Below are positions 1-7,518 of a DNA stretch of 64,000 bases, one piece after another. The DNA comes from Microbispora sp. NBC_01189 (lineage in GTDB: Bacteria; Actinomycetota; Actinomycetes; Streptosporangiales; Streptosporangiaceae): NCBI RefSeq assembly GCF_036010665.1, contig NZ_CP108581.1:6815501-6879500 (forward strand). Reading direction: 5' to 3'. The position numbers and the translations under genes are program-made. Every line of letters begins with the position of its first letter. Position 1 is the first letter of the stretch. Below the pieces are notes generated by a model that was not told the DNA's origin, ran no database searches, and worked only from the letters and a program-made list of their open reading frames with translations.

Positions 1-312
1 GCGGTCGGCGCCAAGGTGCCGGTGTCCACGATCGCGTACGGCACGCCGGAGGGCACCGTGACGATCGACAACCGGTCGGTGCAGGTGCCGGTCAACAAGG
101 CCACCCTGCAGTCGTTGTCGGACGGCACCGGGGGCCGGGCGTACACCGCCGAGTCGGGCAGCGAACTGCGGGACGTCTACGCGCAGATCGGCACCTCGCT
201 CGGCTTCAAGGTGGTGCATCAGGAGATCACCCAGCGGTTCCTCGTCGCCGCGATCATCGCCGGGATGCTCGCCGCCGCCGCGGCCATGCTGCTCGGCGCC
301 CGCATCCCCTGA
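1..312 (+). CDS. VWA-domain membrane protein, C-terminal part (partial)
   Basis: Only the 3' end is present; the frame is open from the first base. The visible 103 residues start inside a beta-rich segment (AYGTPEGTV), continue with the TLQSLSDGTGGRAY block that typically closes a von Willebrand factor A fold in actinobacterial Ca-activated-channel/BatA-like proteins, and end with one hydrophobic helix (about FLVAAIIAGMLAAAAAMLLG) followed by a short tail. This suggests a membrane-anchored VWA protein, a family often encoded next to MoxR ATPase and DUF58 genes, which would lie to the left of the window. The MIDAS motif is outside the window, so metal binding cannot be judged. Confidence 0.75.
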   Translation, partial: AVGAKVPVSTIAYGTPEGTVTIDNRSVQVPVNKATLQSLSDGTGGRAYTAESGSELRDVYAQIGTSLGFKVVHQEITQRFLVAAIIAGMLAAAAAMLLGARIP

Positions 313-361
313 CCGGATCACGCTCGCGTCCCGGCGACCGGCTGCGCCTCACGGACCGCCG

Positions 362-376
362 CGCCGCCGGGCGGCG
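362..376. terminator. Small GC hairpin between convergent genes
   Basis: A 6-bp perfect inverted repeat (CGCCGC/GCGGCG, 3-nt loop) lies between the convergent VWA and lipoprotein genes. There is no U-tract. The position suits a bidirectional terminator, but the stem is short. Confidence 0.3.
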
Positions 377-438
377 AGGTCGGCCGGGCCGGTGAGTTTG
401 GAGAGCGGCCGTGTGCGCGCCGGTGGCTTCGGTGGCCC

Positions 439-1326
439 TCACTGCGGGCGAACGGCGACCGATTCGGCGGAGAGCGTGACCTCGACGGTGATGTACGGAT
501 TGTCCAGCCGCGGGAGCTGAAGCCCACGCGTGAACTCCTCCGCGTCGTCCGGCATCACCTTCGGCTGCAGTGTGACCTTGATCTGGCCGGTGTCGTCGTC
601 CGGGTGCGCCGTCATCGTGGCCACATCGGGACGGGACCGGAGCCGGGAGACGACCGTGTCCTGGGCCCGCCGGAGCTCCGCGGCCGAGAATCCCTTGCCG
701 CCGATCAGGGTGACCTCCATGGGGAGGGTCCTGGCCAGCTCGATCGCGCGGGCCGGGATGGGGCCCTTGAAACCGACGCGCAGCCCCCGGTGGTCGTCGA
801 CGTACCGGACGCCGGAGATCTCTTCGGGGAACTCCGCGTTCAGTTGGGCGATCACCCGGCTGTCGGACGACTGTGCGCCGAAGCGGTCGATGGCCTCCTC
901 GTAGGAGATGCCCTCCGATCTGGCGATGGTCCCGAGGTCGACCAGCTCGGCGTAGGGAATGCCGTCGATCGTCACGTCCGGGTCGGTCACCGCGGGGTCG
1001 TACCCCTCGAAGTCCGTCGGCCTGGGCGAGGCGGTGGCGGCTACCCGGCTCGCGTACTGCTTGACGACCTCCTCCAGGGGCCGGCCCGATGACGCGGCCT
1101 CCCGCTTGAGCCGCTCCAGGGTGGGCCGATGCGCCTTGGGCTGATCGGCCCGCGGCAACACGATCGTCTCGGTCCCGCCCACAGTGGATACCCGAGCGGC
1201 ACCAGGCTGGCCGCAGGCGCACAACGACGCGAGCACCGCGACGGCGGCCAAACGCGATCTCCTCACACCTGAAGGACGCGCCACCGGCCTGGACGGTTCA
1301 TCCGATCGATCGTCCCCAGCCGTCAC
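439..1326 (-). CDS. Putative secreted lipoprotein of unknown function
   Basis: The product is 295 residues from the GTG at 1326. An in-frame GTG at 1266 would give a compact lipoprotein signal (VRRSRLAAVAVLASLCAC) with the lipobox cysteine 18 residues in, and may be the real start; neither has a strong ribosome-binding site. After the signal the protein is soluble and charged, with no membrane helix. Two-thirds of the way along, VTLIGGKGFSAAELRRAQ and LDNPYITVEVTLS look like strands of a small alpha/beta fold. I recognise no enzyme family. It is convergent with the VWA gene and divergent from the methyltransferase pair, so it is probably a single-gene unit. Confidence 0.7.
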   Translation of the reverse strand: MTAGDDRSDEPSRPVARPSGVRRSRLAAVAVLASLCACGQPGAARVSTVGGTETIVLPRADQPKAHRPTLERLKREAASSGRPLEEVVKQYASRVAATASPRPTDFEGYDPAVTDPDVTIDGIPYAELVDLGTIARSEGISYEEAIDRFGAQSSDSRVIAQLNAEFPEEISGVRYVDDHRGLRVGFKGPIPARAIELARTLPMEVTLIGGKGFSAAELRRAQDTVVSRLRSRPDVATMTAHPDDDTGQIKVTLQPKVMPDDAEEFTRGLQLPRLDNPYITVEVTLSAESVAVRPQ

Positions 1327-1444
1327 GTTTGTGTGACGCCGTGAAATGCCCGCCCTTCGGCGCCGGGCTCCTCGGGTCCGCCGGCCTGGCCGGATCGGCC
1401 GTCCGTGGAGATCACCGCTCGGCGGCGTTGGTACGTTTGGGCAC

Positions 1445-2107
1445 GTGGCCCATTACTTCGAGGAGCGTCCCGAGGCGGACAGCCGGCCGGGGACGGTCAC
1501 CCTGGTCCTCCCGGATCTGCACCTGCGCCTGGAGACCGACAGCGGGGTGTTCTCCCCCGAGCGGATCGACGCCGGGACCCGGGTGCTGCTGGAGACCGTG
1601 CCCGCGCCTCCGGCCGAAGGCGACCTGCTCGACCTGGGCTGCGGCTACGGCCCGATCGCGCTGACCATGGCGTCCCGGGCGCCGGGGGCGCGGGTGTGGG
1701 CCGTCGACGTGAACCGCCGCTCGGTGGAGCTGTGCTGCCGGAACGCCGCGAGCGCCGGCCTTGACAAAGTAAGGTCGGCGCACGCCGACGAGGTGCCGGA
1801 CGACGTGAGGTTCCGGGCCATCTGGTCGAACCCCGCCATCCGGATCGGGAAGGCCGCGCTCCACGCCATGCTCACGCGGTGGCTCGACCGGCTCACCCCC
1901 GACGGCAGCGCGTACCTCGTCGTGCAGAAGCACCTGGGCTCCGACTCGCTGCAGCGCTGGCTGACCGAGCAGGGCTGGCCCGCATCGCGGCTGGCCTCCC
2001 GGTCCGCCTACCGCGTCCTGCGGGTGGACGCCCGCCCCGCACCCTCCCCCACACCCTCCCCCGCACCGTCCGCTGTACGCGGCTCTTCCGGCGACCAGGA
2101 GCGATGA
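1445..2107 (+). CDS. RsmC-like class I SAM-dependent methyltransferase
   Basis: This 220-residue protein starts at the GTG at 1445 (product AHYFEERPE...). The Rossmann SAM-binding motif I is DLGCGYGP, followed by VWAVDVN, the acidic end of strand 2. The motif IV region reads SNPAIRIGK, as in RsmC/YbxB-type RNA guanine-N2 methyltransferases, although the usual second proline (NPP) is alanine here. Family knowledge suggests methylation of 16S rRNA or a related RNA in the cytoplasm. The C-terminus is a proline/serine-rich tail. Its stop codon overlaps the start of the next gene (ATGA), so the two RNA methyltransferases are translationally coupled. Upstream in-frame ATG codons exist, but the sequence there lacks family similarity. 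Confidence 0.82.
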   Translation: MAHYFEERPEADSRPGTVTLVLPDLHLRLETDSGVFSPERIDAGTRVLLETVPAPPAEGDLLDLGCGYGPIALTMASRAPGARVWAVDVNRRSVELCCRNAASAGLDKVRSAHADEVPDDVRFRAIWSNPAIRIGKAALHAMLTRWLDRLTPDGSAYLVVQKHLGSDSLQRWLTEQGWPASRLASRSAYRVLRVDARPAPSPTPSPAPSAVRGSSGDQER

Positions 2108-2685
2108 GCGCCCCGATGAACACGACCAAGACGAACACGGCCAACCCGCGCAGGCAGCTCAAGCCGACCGACGTCAAGCGGCTCAACCGCACCTGGCGCC
2201 GCAACACCGAGGGCCGCCTGGCGCTGATCCTCGAATCCGTCACGGGCCCCTTCAACATCGGCTCGGTCTTCCGCACCGCCGCCGCGTTCGGCGTGGAGAC
2301 GATCTGGCTGGCCGGCAACGCCACCCCGCCCACCAACCCCAAGGCGCAGAAGACCGCGCTCGGCACCGAGCGGCTGGTCGAGTGGCACGAGCCGGTCCCG
2401 GTGACCGACGCCGTACGCGCCGCGAGGCAGGAGGGATACCGGGTCGTCGCCGTCGAACTGACCGGCGACGCCGCGCCGCTGCACCAGGCCGCGCTGGACG
2501 GGGACGTCTGCCTGGTGCTGGGCAGCGAGGACCACGGCGTCTCCCCCGCCTGCCTGGAGGCCGCCGACGCCGTGGCCTACATCCCGCAGGTCGGCAGGGT
2601 CGGATCGGTCAACGTGGCGGTCGCGGCGGCGATCGCGATGGCCGAGGCCAGGCGGCGGGAATGGGCGTCGATGGGCGCCTCGTGA
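2104..2685 (+). CDS. SpoU/TrmH-family RNA 2'-O-methyltransferase
   Basis: The product has 193 residues. The three SPOUT (alpha/beta-knot) motifs are all visible: NIGSVFRTAAAFG (motif 1, about residues 51-63), LVLGSEDHGVS (motif 2) and IPQVGRVGSVNVAVA (motif 3, about 160-174). These proteins transfer a methyl group from SAM to a ribose 2'-OH of tRNA or rRNA and act as dimers through the knot. The short N-terminus without an L30e-like domain, together with the GRVGSVNVA variant, resembles TrmH (tRNA Gm18)-like members, but the substrate cannot be assigned. The ATG at 2104 overlaps the stop of the RsmC-like gene in an ATGA, which fixes the start. Confidence 0.88.
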   Translation: MSAPMNTTKTNTANPRRQLKPTDVKRLNRTWRRNTEGRLALILESVTGPFNIGSVFRTAAAFGVETIWLAGNATPPTNPKAQKTALGTERLVEWHEPVPVTDAVRAARQEGYRVVAVELTGDAAPLHQAALDGDVCLVLGSEDHGVSPACLEAADAVAYIPQVGRVGSVNVAVAAAIAMAEARRREWASMGAS

Positions 2686-2742
2686 CCCAAATGTTCATGT
2701 CCGCGCGCTGACGCACTCCCCGAGACCCGGCATACTCCTTTC

Positions 2743-3540
2743 GTGCACCGCCGTTTCGCCTTCCTCGACCATCCCGGCCCGCTCGCCTTCGCGCACCGCG
2801 GCGGTGCCGCCGAGGGCCGGGAGAACACCATGGAGGCCTTCTCCAGGGCCGTCGGCCTCGGCTACACCTACCTGGAGACCGACGCCCACGCGACCTCCGA
2901 CGGCGTCCTGCTCGCGTTCCACGACCACACGCTCGACCGTGTCACCGACCGCGCCGGGCGCGTCTCCCGCCTGCCCTACCGCGAGGTGCGCGAGGCCAGG
3001 ATCGGCGGACGGCACGAGATCCCCCTGATCGAGGACCTGCTCGGCACCTGGCCGGACGTGCGGGTCAACATCGACGTCAAGGAGAGCGGCGCGATCGCGC
3101 CGCTCGCCCGCGCCATCCGCCGCACCGGCGCTCACGACCGGGTCTGCCTGACGTCGTTCTCCGACGCCCGGCTGTCGCGCGCGCTGCGCGCGATCGACCG
3201 GGAGGTCTGCTTCTCGCTCGGCCCGCGCGGCCTCGCCGCCCTGCGCACCGCCGCGATGGGCGGCGGGTACGGCAGGCTGCTGTCCGGGCTGGCCCGGGCG
3301 GGGGTCCCGTGCGCGCAGGCGCCGATCGGGTTCCGCGGCCTGCGGGTGACCACCCGCGCCCTCGTACGGACCGCGCACGCGATCGGCATGCAGGTGCACG
3401 TGTGGACGGTCAACGATCCGGTGACGATGGCCCACCTGCTCGACCTCGGGGTGGACGGCATCATGACCGACAGCATCAGCGGCCTGCGCGACGTCCTCAA
3501 GTCGCGCGGGCAGTGGCACCCCCGCCCGGCGGTCCCGTAA
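2743..3540 (+). CDS. Glycerophosphodiester phosphodiesterase
   Basis: This 265-residue protein starts at the GTG at 2743. The GDPD signatures are present: FAHRGG near residue 19, RENT a few residues later (the usual PENT glutamate kept), ETDAHATSDG for the metal-binding acid pair, and FHD for the second catalytic histidine. LGVDGIMTDS is the typical C-terminal TIM-barrel strand. The family hydrolyses glycerophosphodiesters such as glycerophosphocholine to glycerol-3-phosphate and an alcohol. No signal peptide is apparent, so it should act in the cytoplasm. It stands between the methyltransferase pair and the MFS gene, with 46 bp to the latter, so co-transcription with it is possible. Confidence 0.9.
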   Translation: MHRRFAFLDHPGPLAFAHRGGAAEGRENTMEAFSRAVGLGYTYLETDAHATSDGVLLAFHDHTLDRVTDRAGRVSRLPYREVREARIGGRHEIPLIEDLLGTWPDVRVNIDVKESGAIAPLARAIRRTGAHDRVCLTSFSDARLSRALRAIDREVCFSLGPRGLAALRTAAMGGGYGRLLSGLARAGVPCAQAPIGFRGLRVTTRALVRTAHAIGMQVHVWTVNDPVTMAHLLDLGVDGIMTDSISGLRDVLKSRGQWHPRPAVP

Positions 3541-3586
3541 CCCGCGGGCCCGCCCGGCACGACCGCTCCACACGCGAGGAGAGACG

Positions 3587-4936
3587 ATGACCGCCCCCCA
3601 GGTCGTTCAGGAGGAGCTTCCCGGCGCGCGACGGCGTGAGCAGCGCGGCTGGTACTGGTACGACTGGGCCGACTCGGCGTTCCAGACGACGGTCCTGACC
3701 GTCTTCCTCGGGCCGTACCTGACCTCGGTCGCCACGACGGCGGCGGGCGGCCCGGACGGCTTCGTGTCGTTCCTGGGCCTGGACCTGCGGCCGAAGGCGT
3801 ACTTCACCGCGATGGTGACGATCTCGGTGCTGCTCCAGATCGTGGTCATGCCGGTCGTCGGCGCCCTGGCCGACCACACCGGGCGCAAGAGGCGCATCCT
3901 CGGGTCGTTCGCCTTCACCGGCGCGGCGGCCACCCTGGGGTTCTACCTCGTCTCGGACGACGCGTACCTGCTGGGCGGCGCGCTGTTCCTGCTCGCCAAC
4001 GTCACCTTCGGCTCGGCGCGGGTCGTGTACGACTCCTTCCTGCCCCAGATCGCCGGGGCGGAGGAACGCGACACGATCTCCAGCAGGGGCTGGGGTTTCG
4101 GCTACCTCGGCGGCGGCCTGCTGCTCGCGCTCAACCTGGTGGTCTACCTGTTCGCCGACATCGACAAGGGCCTCGCGGTGCGGATCAGCCTGGCCTCGGC
4201 CGGCCTGTGGTGGGGCGCCTTCACGATCATCCCGATGCTGCGCCTGCGCGACCGGCGGGTGCCGGTCCACGAGGCGACCGCGGCGCGGGCGGTCACCGGC
4301 AGCGTGCGCCAGCTCGGCCGCACGATCGCCGAACTGCGCCGCTATCCCCGCACGCTGCTGTTCCTCGCGGCCTACCTCGTCTACAACGACGGCGTGCAGA
4401 CCGTGATCGGGTTCTCCGCGACGTACGCCGACCAGGAGCTGGGGCTGGGGCAGACCCACCAGATCGGCGCGATCCTGATGGTCCAGTTCATCGCGGTGGG
4501 CGGCGCCCTCGGGCTCGGGCGGCTCGCGGCGGTGTTCGGGACCAAGCGCACGGTCCTCGCCAGCCTGGTGGTGTGGACCATGGTGGTCGCGGTGGCCTAC
4601 TTCCTGCAGAAGGGCGCGGCCCTGCAGTTCTACGCGATCGCGGCCGCCATCGCGATCGTCATGGGCGGCACGCAGGCGCTGTCGCGTTCGATGTACTCAC
4701 TCGTGATCCCGCCGGGGCGGGAGGCGGAGTACTTCAGCCTGTACCAGGTCAGCGACAAGGGCTCGGCGTTCCTCGGCTCGCTGGTGCTCACGCTGGCGCT
4801 CCAGCTCACCGACAGCTACCGCACCGCGATCGTCTCGCTGATCGTGTTCTTCGTCCTCGGATTCGTGCTGCTCACGACGGTCAACCTGCCCCGGGCCATC
4901 CGCGAGGCGGGCAACGAGGTCCCCGACCACATCTGA
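3587..4936 (+). CDS. MFS transporter, UMF1/Atg22-like family
   Basis: The product has 449 residues and about 12 hydrophobic helices. The N-terminal WYWYDWADSAFQTTV block is characteristic of the UMF1 branch of the major facilitator superfamily, related to yeast vacuolar Atg22. The cytoplasmic loop DHTGRKRR (about residue 97) matches the MFS motif A region. A GGAGAG ribosome-binding site lies just before the ATG at 3587. The transported substrate of bacterial UMF1 proteins is generally unknown. An export role for amino acids or peptides is possible by analogy with Atg22, but nothing here tests that. Confidence 0.88.
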   Translation: MTAPQVVQEELPGARRREQRGWYWYDWADSAFQTTVLTVFLGPYLTSVATTAAGGPDGFVSFLGLDLRPKAYFTAMVTISVLLQIVVMPVVGALADHTGRKRRILGSFAFTGAAATLGFYLVSDDAYLLGGALFLLANVTFGSARVVYDSFLPQIAGAEERDTISSRGWGFGYLGGGLLLALNLVVYLFADIDKGLAVRISLASAGLWWGAFTIIPMLRLRDRRVPVHEATAARAVTGSVRQLGRTIAELRRYPRTLLFLAAYLVYNDGVQTVIGFSATYADQELGLGQTHQIGAILMVQFIAVGGALGLGRLAAVFGTKRTVLASLVVWTMVVAVAYFLQKGAALQFYAIAAAIAIVMGGTQALSRSMYSLVIPPGREAEYFSLYQVSDKGSAFLGSLVLTLALQLTDSYRTAIVSLIVFFVLGFVLLTTVNLPRAIREAGNEVPDHI

Positions 4937-4961
4937 GGGCGCGTTCTGGGAGGGATCGTCC

Positions 4962-6239
4962 GTGCTGCCTGGAGGCATGACCCCGCGACGGGCGGCGTGG
5001 CTCGTGTTGACCCACCGCGCCAGGGCCTTCGTCCCCGCCTGGCTGCGGTGCGGCTGGTGGCCGCCTCTGCCCGAAAGGTGGGGAGTGCGGGATCGGCACG
5101 TCGCCCGGCGCGCGGATCACCCCGAGCTGCACGCGATGGTCGCCGAGGTGGCCGGCGAGCTCGGAGTCCGGCGCCCGGCACGCGTGTGTCTCGCCCCCGT
5201 CGCCGAGAGCGGCGGCATCCGGCTGGGGCCGCGGCGCACGGAGCTGTGGATCGGCCTGCCCTACCTCATGGGGTTCGAACGGGCGGAGCTGCGCGCGGTG
5301 ATCGCCTTCGAGCTCGCCTTCCTGGAAGCGCGCAGGTCGTGGCCGCTCGGTGCGCTCCTGGAGGTCTGGAAGGCGGGGGTGAGGATGAAGCCCGCCGTAC
5401 AACGGGAGATCGGCGCGGTGGTGCGGGCCCTCGTCACCGAGGCCGACAGGGCCGGCTGCCGCGTGTCGGATCCGCGGACCACGGCGAACGCGGTTCTGCG
5501 CGGCATGCTCATGAGCCTGTCGTTCGACTGGTTCGTGCACCGTTACGCCGCGGATCTGCCCGCCCACCGATGTCTTCCGCTGGACCTCTACCCGGCCTGG
5601 CGCTGGAAGGTACACAAGGACGACCTTCTGGCCCGGATCCTGCCGCGATACCTCGAACTCTCCGCGGCCGAATCCCTGGGCCTGGACGCGACCAGCCGCA
5701 TGGCGGCGCTGGGAGTCGTCCTCGACCAGCCGCCCGGGCCGGCGGCGGACCCGATCATGTCCACGCCCGATCCTGCCGTCGAGGCGCGGTTCGCCCGCTG
5801 CCGGCTCGGCGACGTTCTCGCCGGCACCCCGGCCCTCCGCCGCGAACTCACGTTTCCCGACGTCCCGGAAACCGTCTGGGACGAGATCATGAAGTGCCGC
5901 CACGACCAGGTCCTCCGGGCCGCGACCGCACTCACCGGGCGTGAGCATCTGGCCCTCGCCGACCTGATGGAGATCGTCGCGGCCGGGCGCGGCGCGGAGC
6001 TCGTCCGGGAGCACAGGGAGTGGGTGTGTGCCCACCCGACAGCCGCGGTCTGTGCCCTTTTCCCCGTTCTCCATCGCCACCTGCGGATGAAGGGCTACAG
6101 GTACGGTCAGGCGCTGCGCCAGCGAGAACTCGTCGGTCCCGACGGAGACCGCGTCGATGTGGTCCGGCTCGCCGAGGCGATCGAGCGGGGTGACCCGTTA
6201 CCCGAGATCGTGCCTGTCCGGTATCGGCCGGCGATGTGA
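4962..6239 (+). CDS. M48-like protein with a degenerate zinc motif
   Basis: This 425-residue protein starts at the GTG at 4962, about 8 nt after GGGAGGG; an ATG at 4977 is an alternative. Residues about 40-125 follow the pattern of M48-family (HtpX/Ste24-like) metallopeptidases found as large actinobacterial paralogues: HPELHAMVAEVAGELGV, then strands, then RAELRAVIAFELAFLE. In active enzymes this last stretch reads AVIAHELGH. Here the HExxH motif is F116-E117-L118-A119-F120, so both zinc-binding histidines are phenylalanine. No clear membrane helices are seen. It is therefore likely a pseudoprotease with a binding or structural role. The M48 assignment is from remembered family patterns and is moderately certain. 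Confidence 0.6.
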   Translation: MLPGGMTPRRAAWLVLTHRARAFVPAWLRCGWWPPLPERWGVRDRHVARRADHPELHAMVAEVAGELGVRRPARVCLAPVAESGGIRLGPRRTELWIGLPYLMGFERAELRAVIAFELAFLEARRSWPLGALLEVWKAGVRMKPAVQREIGAVVRALVTEADRAGCRVSDPRTTANAVLRGMLMSLSFDWFVHRYAADLPAHRCLPLDLYPAWRWKVHKDDLLARILPRYLELSAAESLGLDATSRMAALGVVLDQPPGPAADPIMSTPDPAVEARFARCRLGDVLAGTPALRRELTFPDVPETVWDEIMKCRHDQVLRAATALTGREHLALADLMEIVAAGRGAELVREHREWVCAHPTAAVCALFPVLHRHLRMKGYRYGQALRQRELVGPDGDRVDVVRLAEAIERGDPLPEIVPVRYRPAM

Positions 6240-6319
6240 CTCGATCGTGAGGGCGCGCTTTATACCGCACAGTTGGGACCAGTGGGACGGAAAAAGCGCG
6301 ATTGGATCAGGTCTCGGCT

Positions 6320-6347
6320 GGGAATCCACACACGGTATCAGGCGTTG
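6320..6347 (+). promoter_or_regulatory. SigR-type (thiol-oxidative stress) promoter of rbpA
   Basis: GGGAAT (6320-6325) and GTTG (6344-6347) are separated by exactly 18 nt. This is the published consensus (GGAAT-N18-GTT) for Streptomyces SigR and mycobacterial SigH. Transcription would start near 6354, giving a leader of about 50 nt before the rbpA ATG. Streptomyces rbpA is a known SigR target, so both motif and context agree. Confidence 0.85.
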
Positions 6348-6401
6348 TACGCGGTGGCGAACGAACCCCTCGAAGGCGGGGACCTCAGGAGGCTTAAGAA
6401 C

Positions 6402-6746
6402 ATGGGCGAGCGTGCACTTCGCGGTACCCGGCTCGGCGCGACCAGCTACGAGAACGACCGCAACACCGATCTGGCTCCTCGCCAGGAGGTGTCCTACACG
6501 TGCCCGAGGGGCCATCTCACCACCGTCCCGCTCGCCGTCGAGGCCGAGATCCCGACGACCTGGGAGTGCCGTCACTGCGGCAGCCCCGCGCTGCGGGTGG
6601 ACGCGGAGCAGCCTCAGCAGAAGAAGGCGAAGCCGACGCGGACCCACTGGGACATGCTCCTTGAGCGCCGTTCGATCGAGGACCTTGAGGAGGTGCTCAA
6701 CGAGCGGCTCGCCATCCTGAGGGAACAGCGGCGCAAGAGCGCTTAG
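6402..6746 (+). CDS. rbpA: RNA polymerase-binding protein RbpA
   Basis: This 114-residue protein starts at the ATG at 6402, behind a strong CAGGAGG site. It has the actinobacteria-specific RbpA layout: N-terminal tail MGERALRGTRLGATSYENDR, a zinc-binding core with CPRGH and CRHCG, a basic linker (KKAKPTR), and the C-terminal sigma-interacting helices THWDMLLERRSIEDLEEVL. RbpA binds RNA polymerase and group 1/2 sigma factors, stabilises the open complex and supports housekeeping transcription. The SigR-type promoter upstream suggests induction by disulfide stress, as in Streptomyces. A strong intrinsic terminator follows, so it is a single-gene unit. Confidence 0.97.
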   Translation: MGERALRGTRLGATSYENDRNTDLAPRQEVSYTCPRGHLTTVPLAVEAEIPTTWECRHCGSPALRVDAEQPQQKKAKPTRTHWDMLLERRSIEDLEEVLNERLAILREQRRKSA

Positions 6747-6756
6747 GACGCCTGTG

Positions 6757-6797
6757 ACGCCCCCGGCGGCCCTGGACACCAGGGCCGCCGGGGGCGT
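6757..6797 (+). terminator. Strong intrinsic terminator after rbpA
   Basis: A perfect 19-bp inverted repeat (6757-6775 and 6779-6797) with a 3-nt ACA loop begins 10 nt after the rbpA stop and runs into TTTC. It separates rbpA from the sigK transcription unit. Confidence 0.9.
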
Positions 6798-6856
6798 TTC
6801 GCGTGTGCCCGGCCGCCGGAGCGGCCGCCGCGCCGGGGAATCCCGGCGCATCGCCG

Positions 6857-6885
6857 CCAATCCGAAAGGAAGATCGCAACGAAGA
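6857..6885 (+). promoter_or_regulatory. Putative SigK promoter of sigK-rskA
   Basis: CCAATCC (6857-6863), 16 nt, then CGAAGA (6880-6885). The same CCAATCC-N16-CGAAG arrangement recurs before the molybdopterin oxidoreductase gene at 8488-8516. It resembles the reported mycobacterial SigK -35/-10 pair (CCATCC and CCGAAT-like). Transcription would begin about 25 nt before the sigK ATG at 6919, implying autoregulation. Confidence 0.7.
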
Positions 6886-6918
6886 GTGCGTACGGAGTGG
6901 TGGTCGAGGAGGGGATGC

Positions 6919-7518
6919 ATGGCGCCACAACACGGCGTACGCCAAGAGGACGCGTCGCCCGGCGATCGGCGGCCGCCGGACCTGGCGGACCTGCTGACGG
7001 CGGTGGCCCGGGGCGACCGACCGGCGTTCGAGCAGGTGTACGAACTGCTGGCCCCCCAGGTGTTCGGCCTGGTGCTGCGGGTCGTCCGCGATCGCGCGCA
7101 GAGCGAGGAGGTCGCCCAGGAGGCGCTGGTGGAGGTGTGGCGCAGCGCGGCGCGGTATGACCCCGAGCGTGGTTCGGCGCTCGCCTGGGCCCTGACGATC
7201 GCCCACCGCCGGGCCGTCGACCGGGTGCGCTCGGCGCAGGCGAGCGCGGATCGGGAGGAGCGCGCCGCGCGGGCGGCGGTGCACCGGCCCTTCGACGAGG
7301 TGGCCGAGTCGGTGGACGGACGGCTGGAGAGTGAGCGGCTGCGCCGCTGCCTGGGCGGTCTGACACCGCTGCAACGGGAGTCGGTGACCCTCGCCTACTA
7401 CGGCGGATACTCCTATCGGGAGGTCGCCGAGCTGGTGCGGGCCCCGCTGCCGACGGTCAAGACGAGGATGCGCGACGGACTGATCAGGCTGCGCGACTGC
7501 CTGGGGGTGGATCGATGA
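6919..7518 (+). CDS. sigK: ECF RNA polymerase sigma factor SigK
   Basis: The product is 199 residues from the ATG at 6919, which follows GAGGAGGGG; the frame is open further upstream but that part is non-coding in style. Region 2 is visible as AFEQVYELLAPQVFGLVLRV and the EEVAQEALVEVWRSAARYDP block; region 4 is LTPLQRESVTLAYYGGYSYREVAELVRAPLPTVKTRMRDGL, whose helix-turn-helix reads the -35 element. Length and the directly following zinc anti-sigma gene fit the SigK (ECF19) group. The stop overlaps the rskA start in an ATGA, so sigma and anti-sigma are made together. Its likely targets are its own promoter and the oxidoreductase-fasciclin operon. Confidence 0.9.
   Translation: MAPQHGVRQEDASPGDRRPPDLADLLTAVARGDRPAFEQVYELLAPQVFGLVLRVVRDRAQSEEVAQEALVEVWRSAARYDPERGSALAWALTIAHRRAVDRVRSAQASADREERAARAAVHRPFDEVAESVDGRLESERLRRCLGGLTPLQRESVTLAYYGGYSYREVAELVRAPLPTVKTRMRDGLIRLRDCLGVDR

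Noticed and set aside
6837-6862. A second SigR-like promoter (GGAAT) before sigK
   Set aside because: GGAAT at 6837 is followed 18 nt later by ATC, not GTT. The CCAATCC-N16-CGAAG element nearby fits better.
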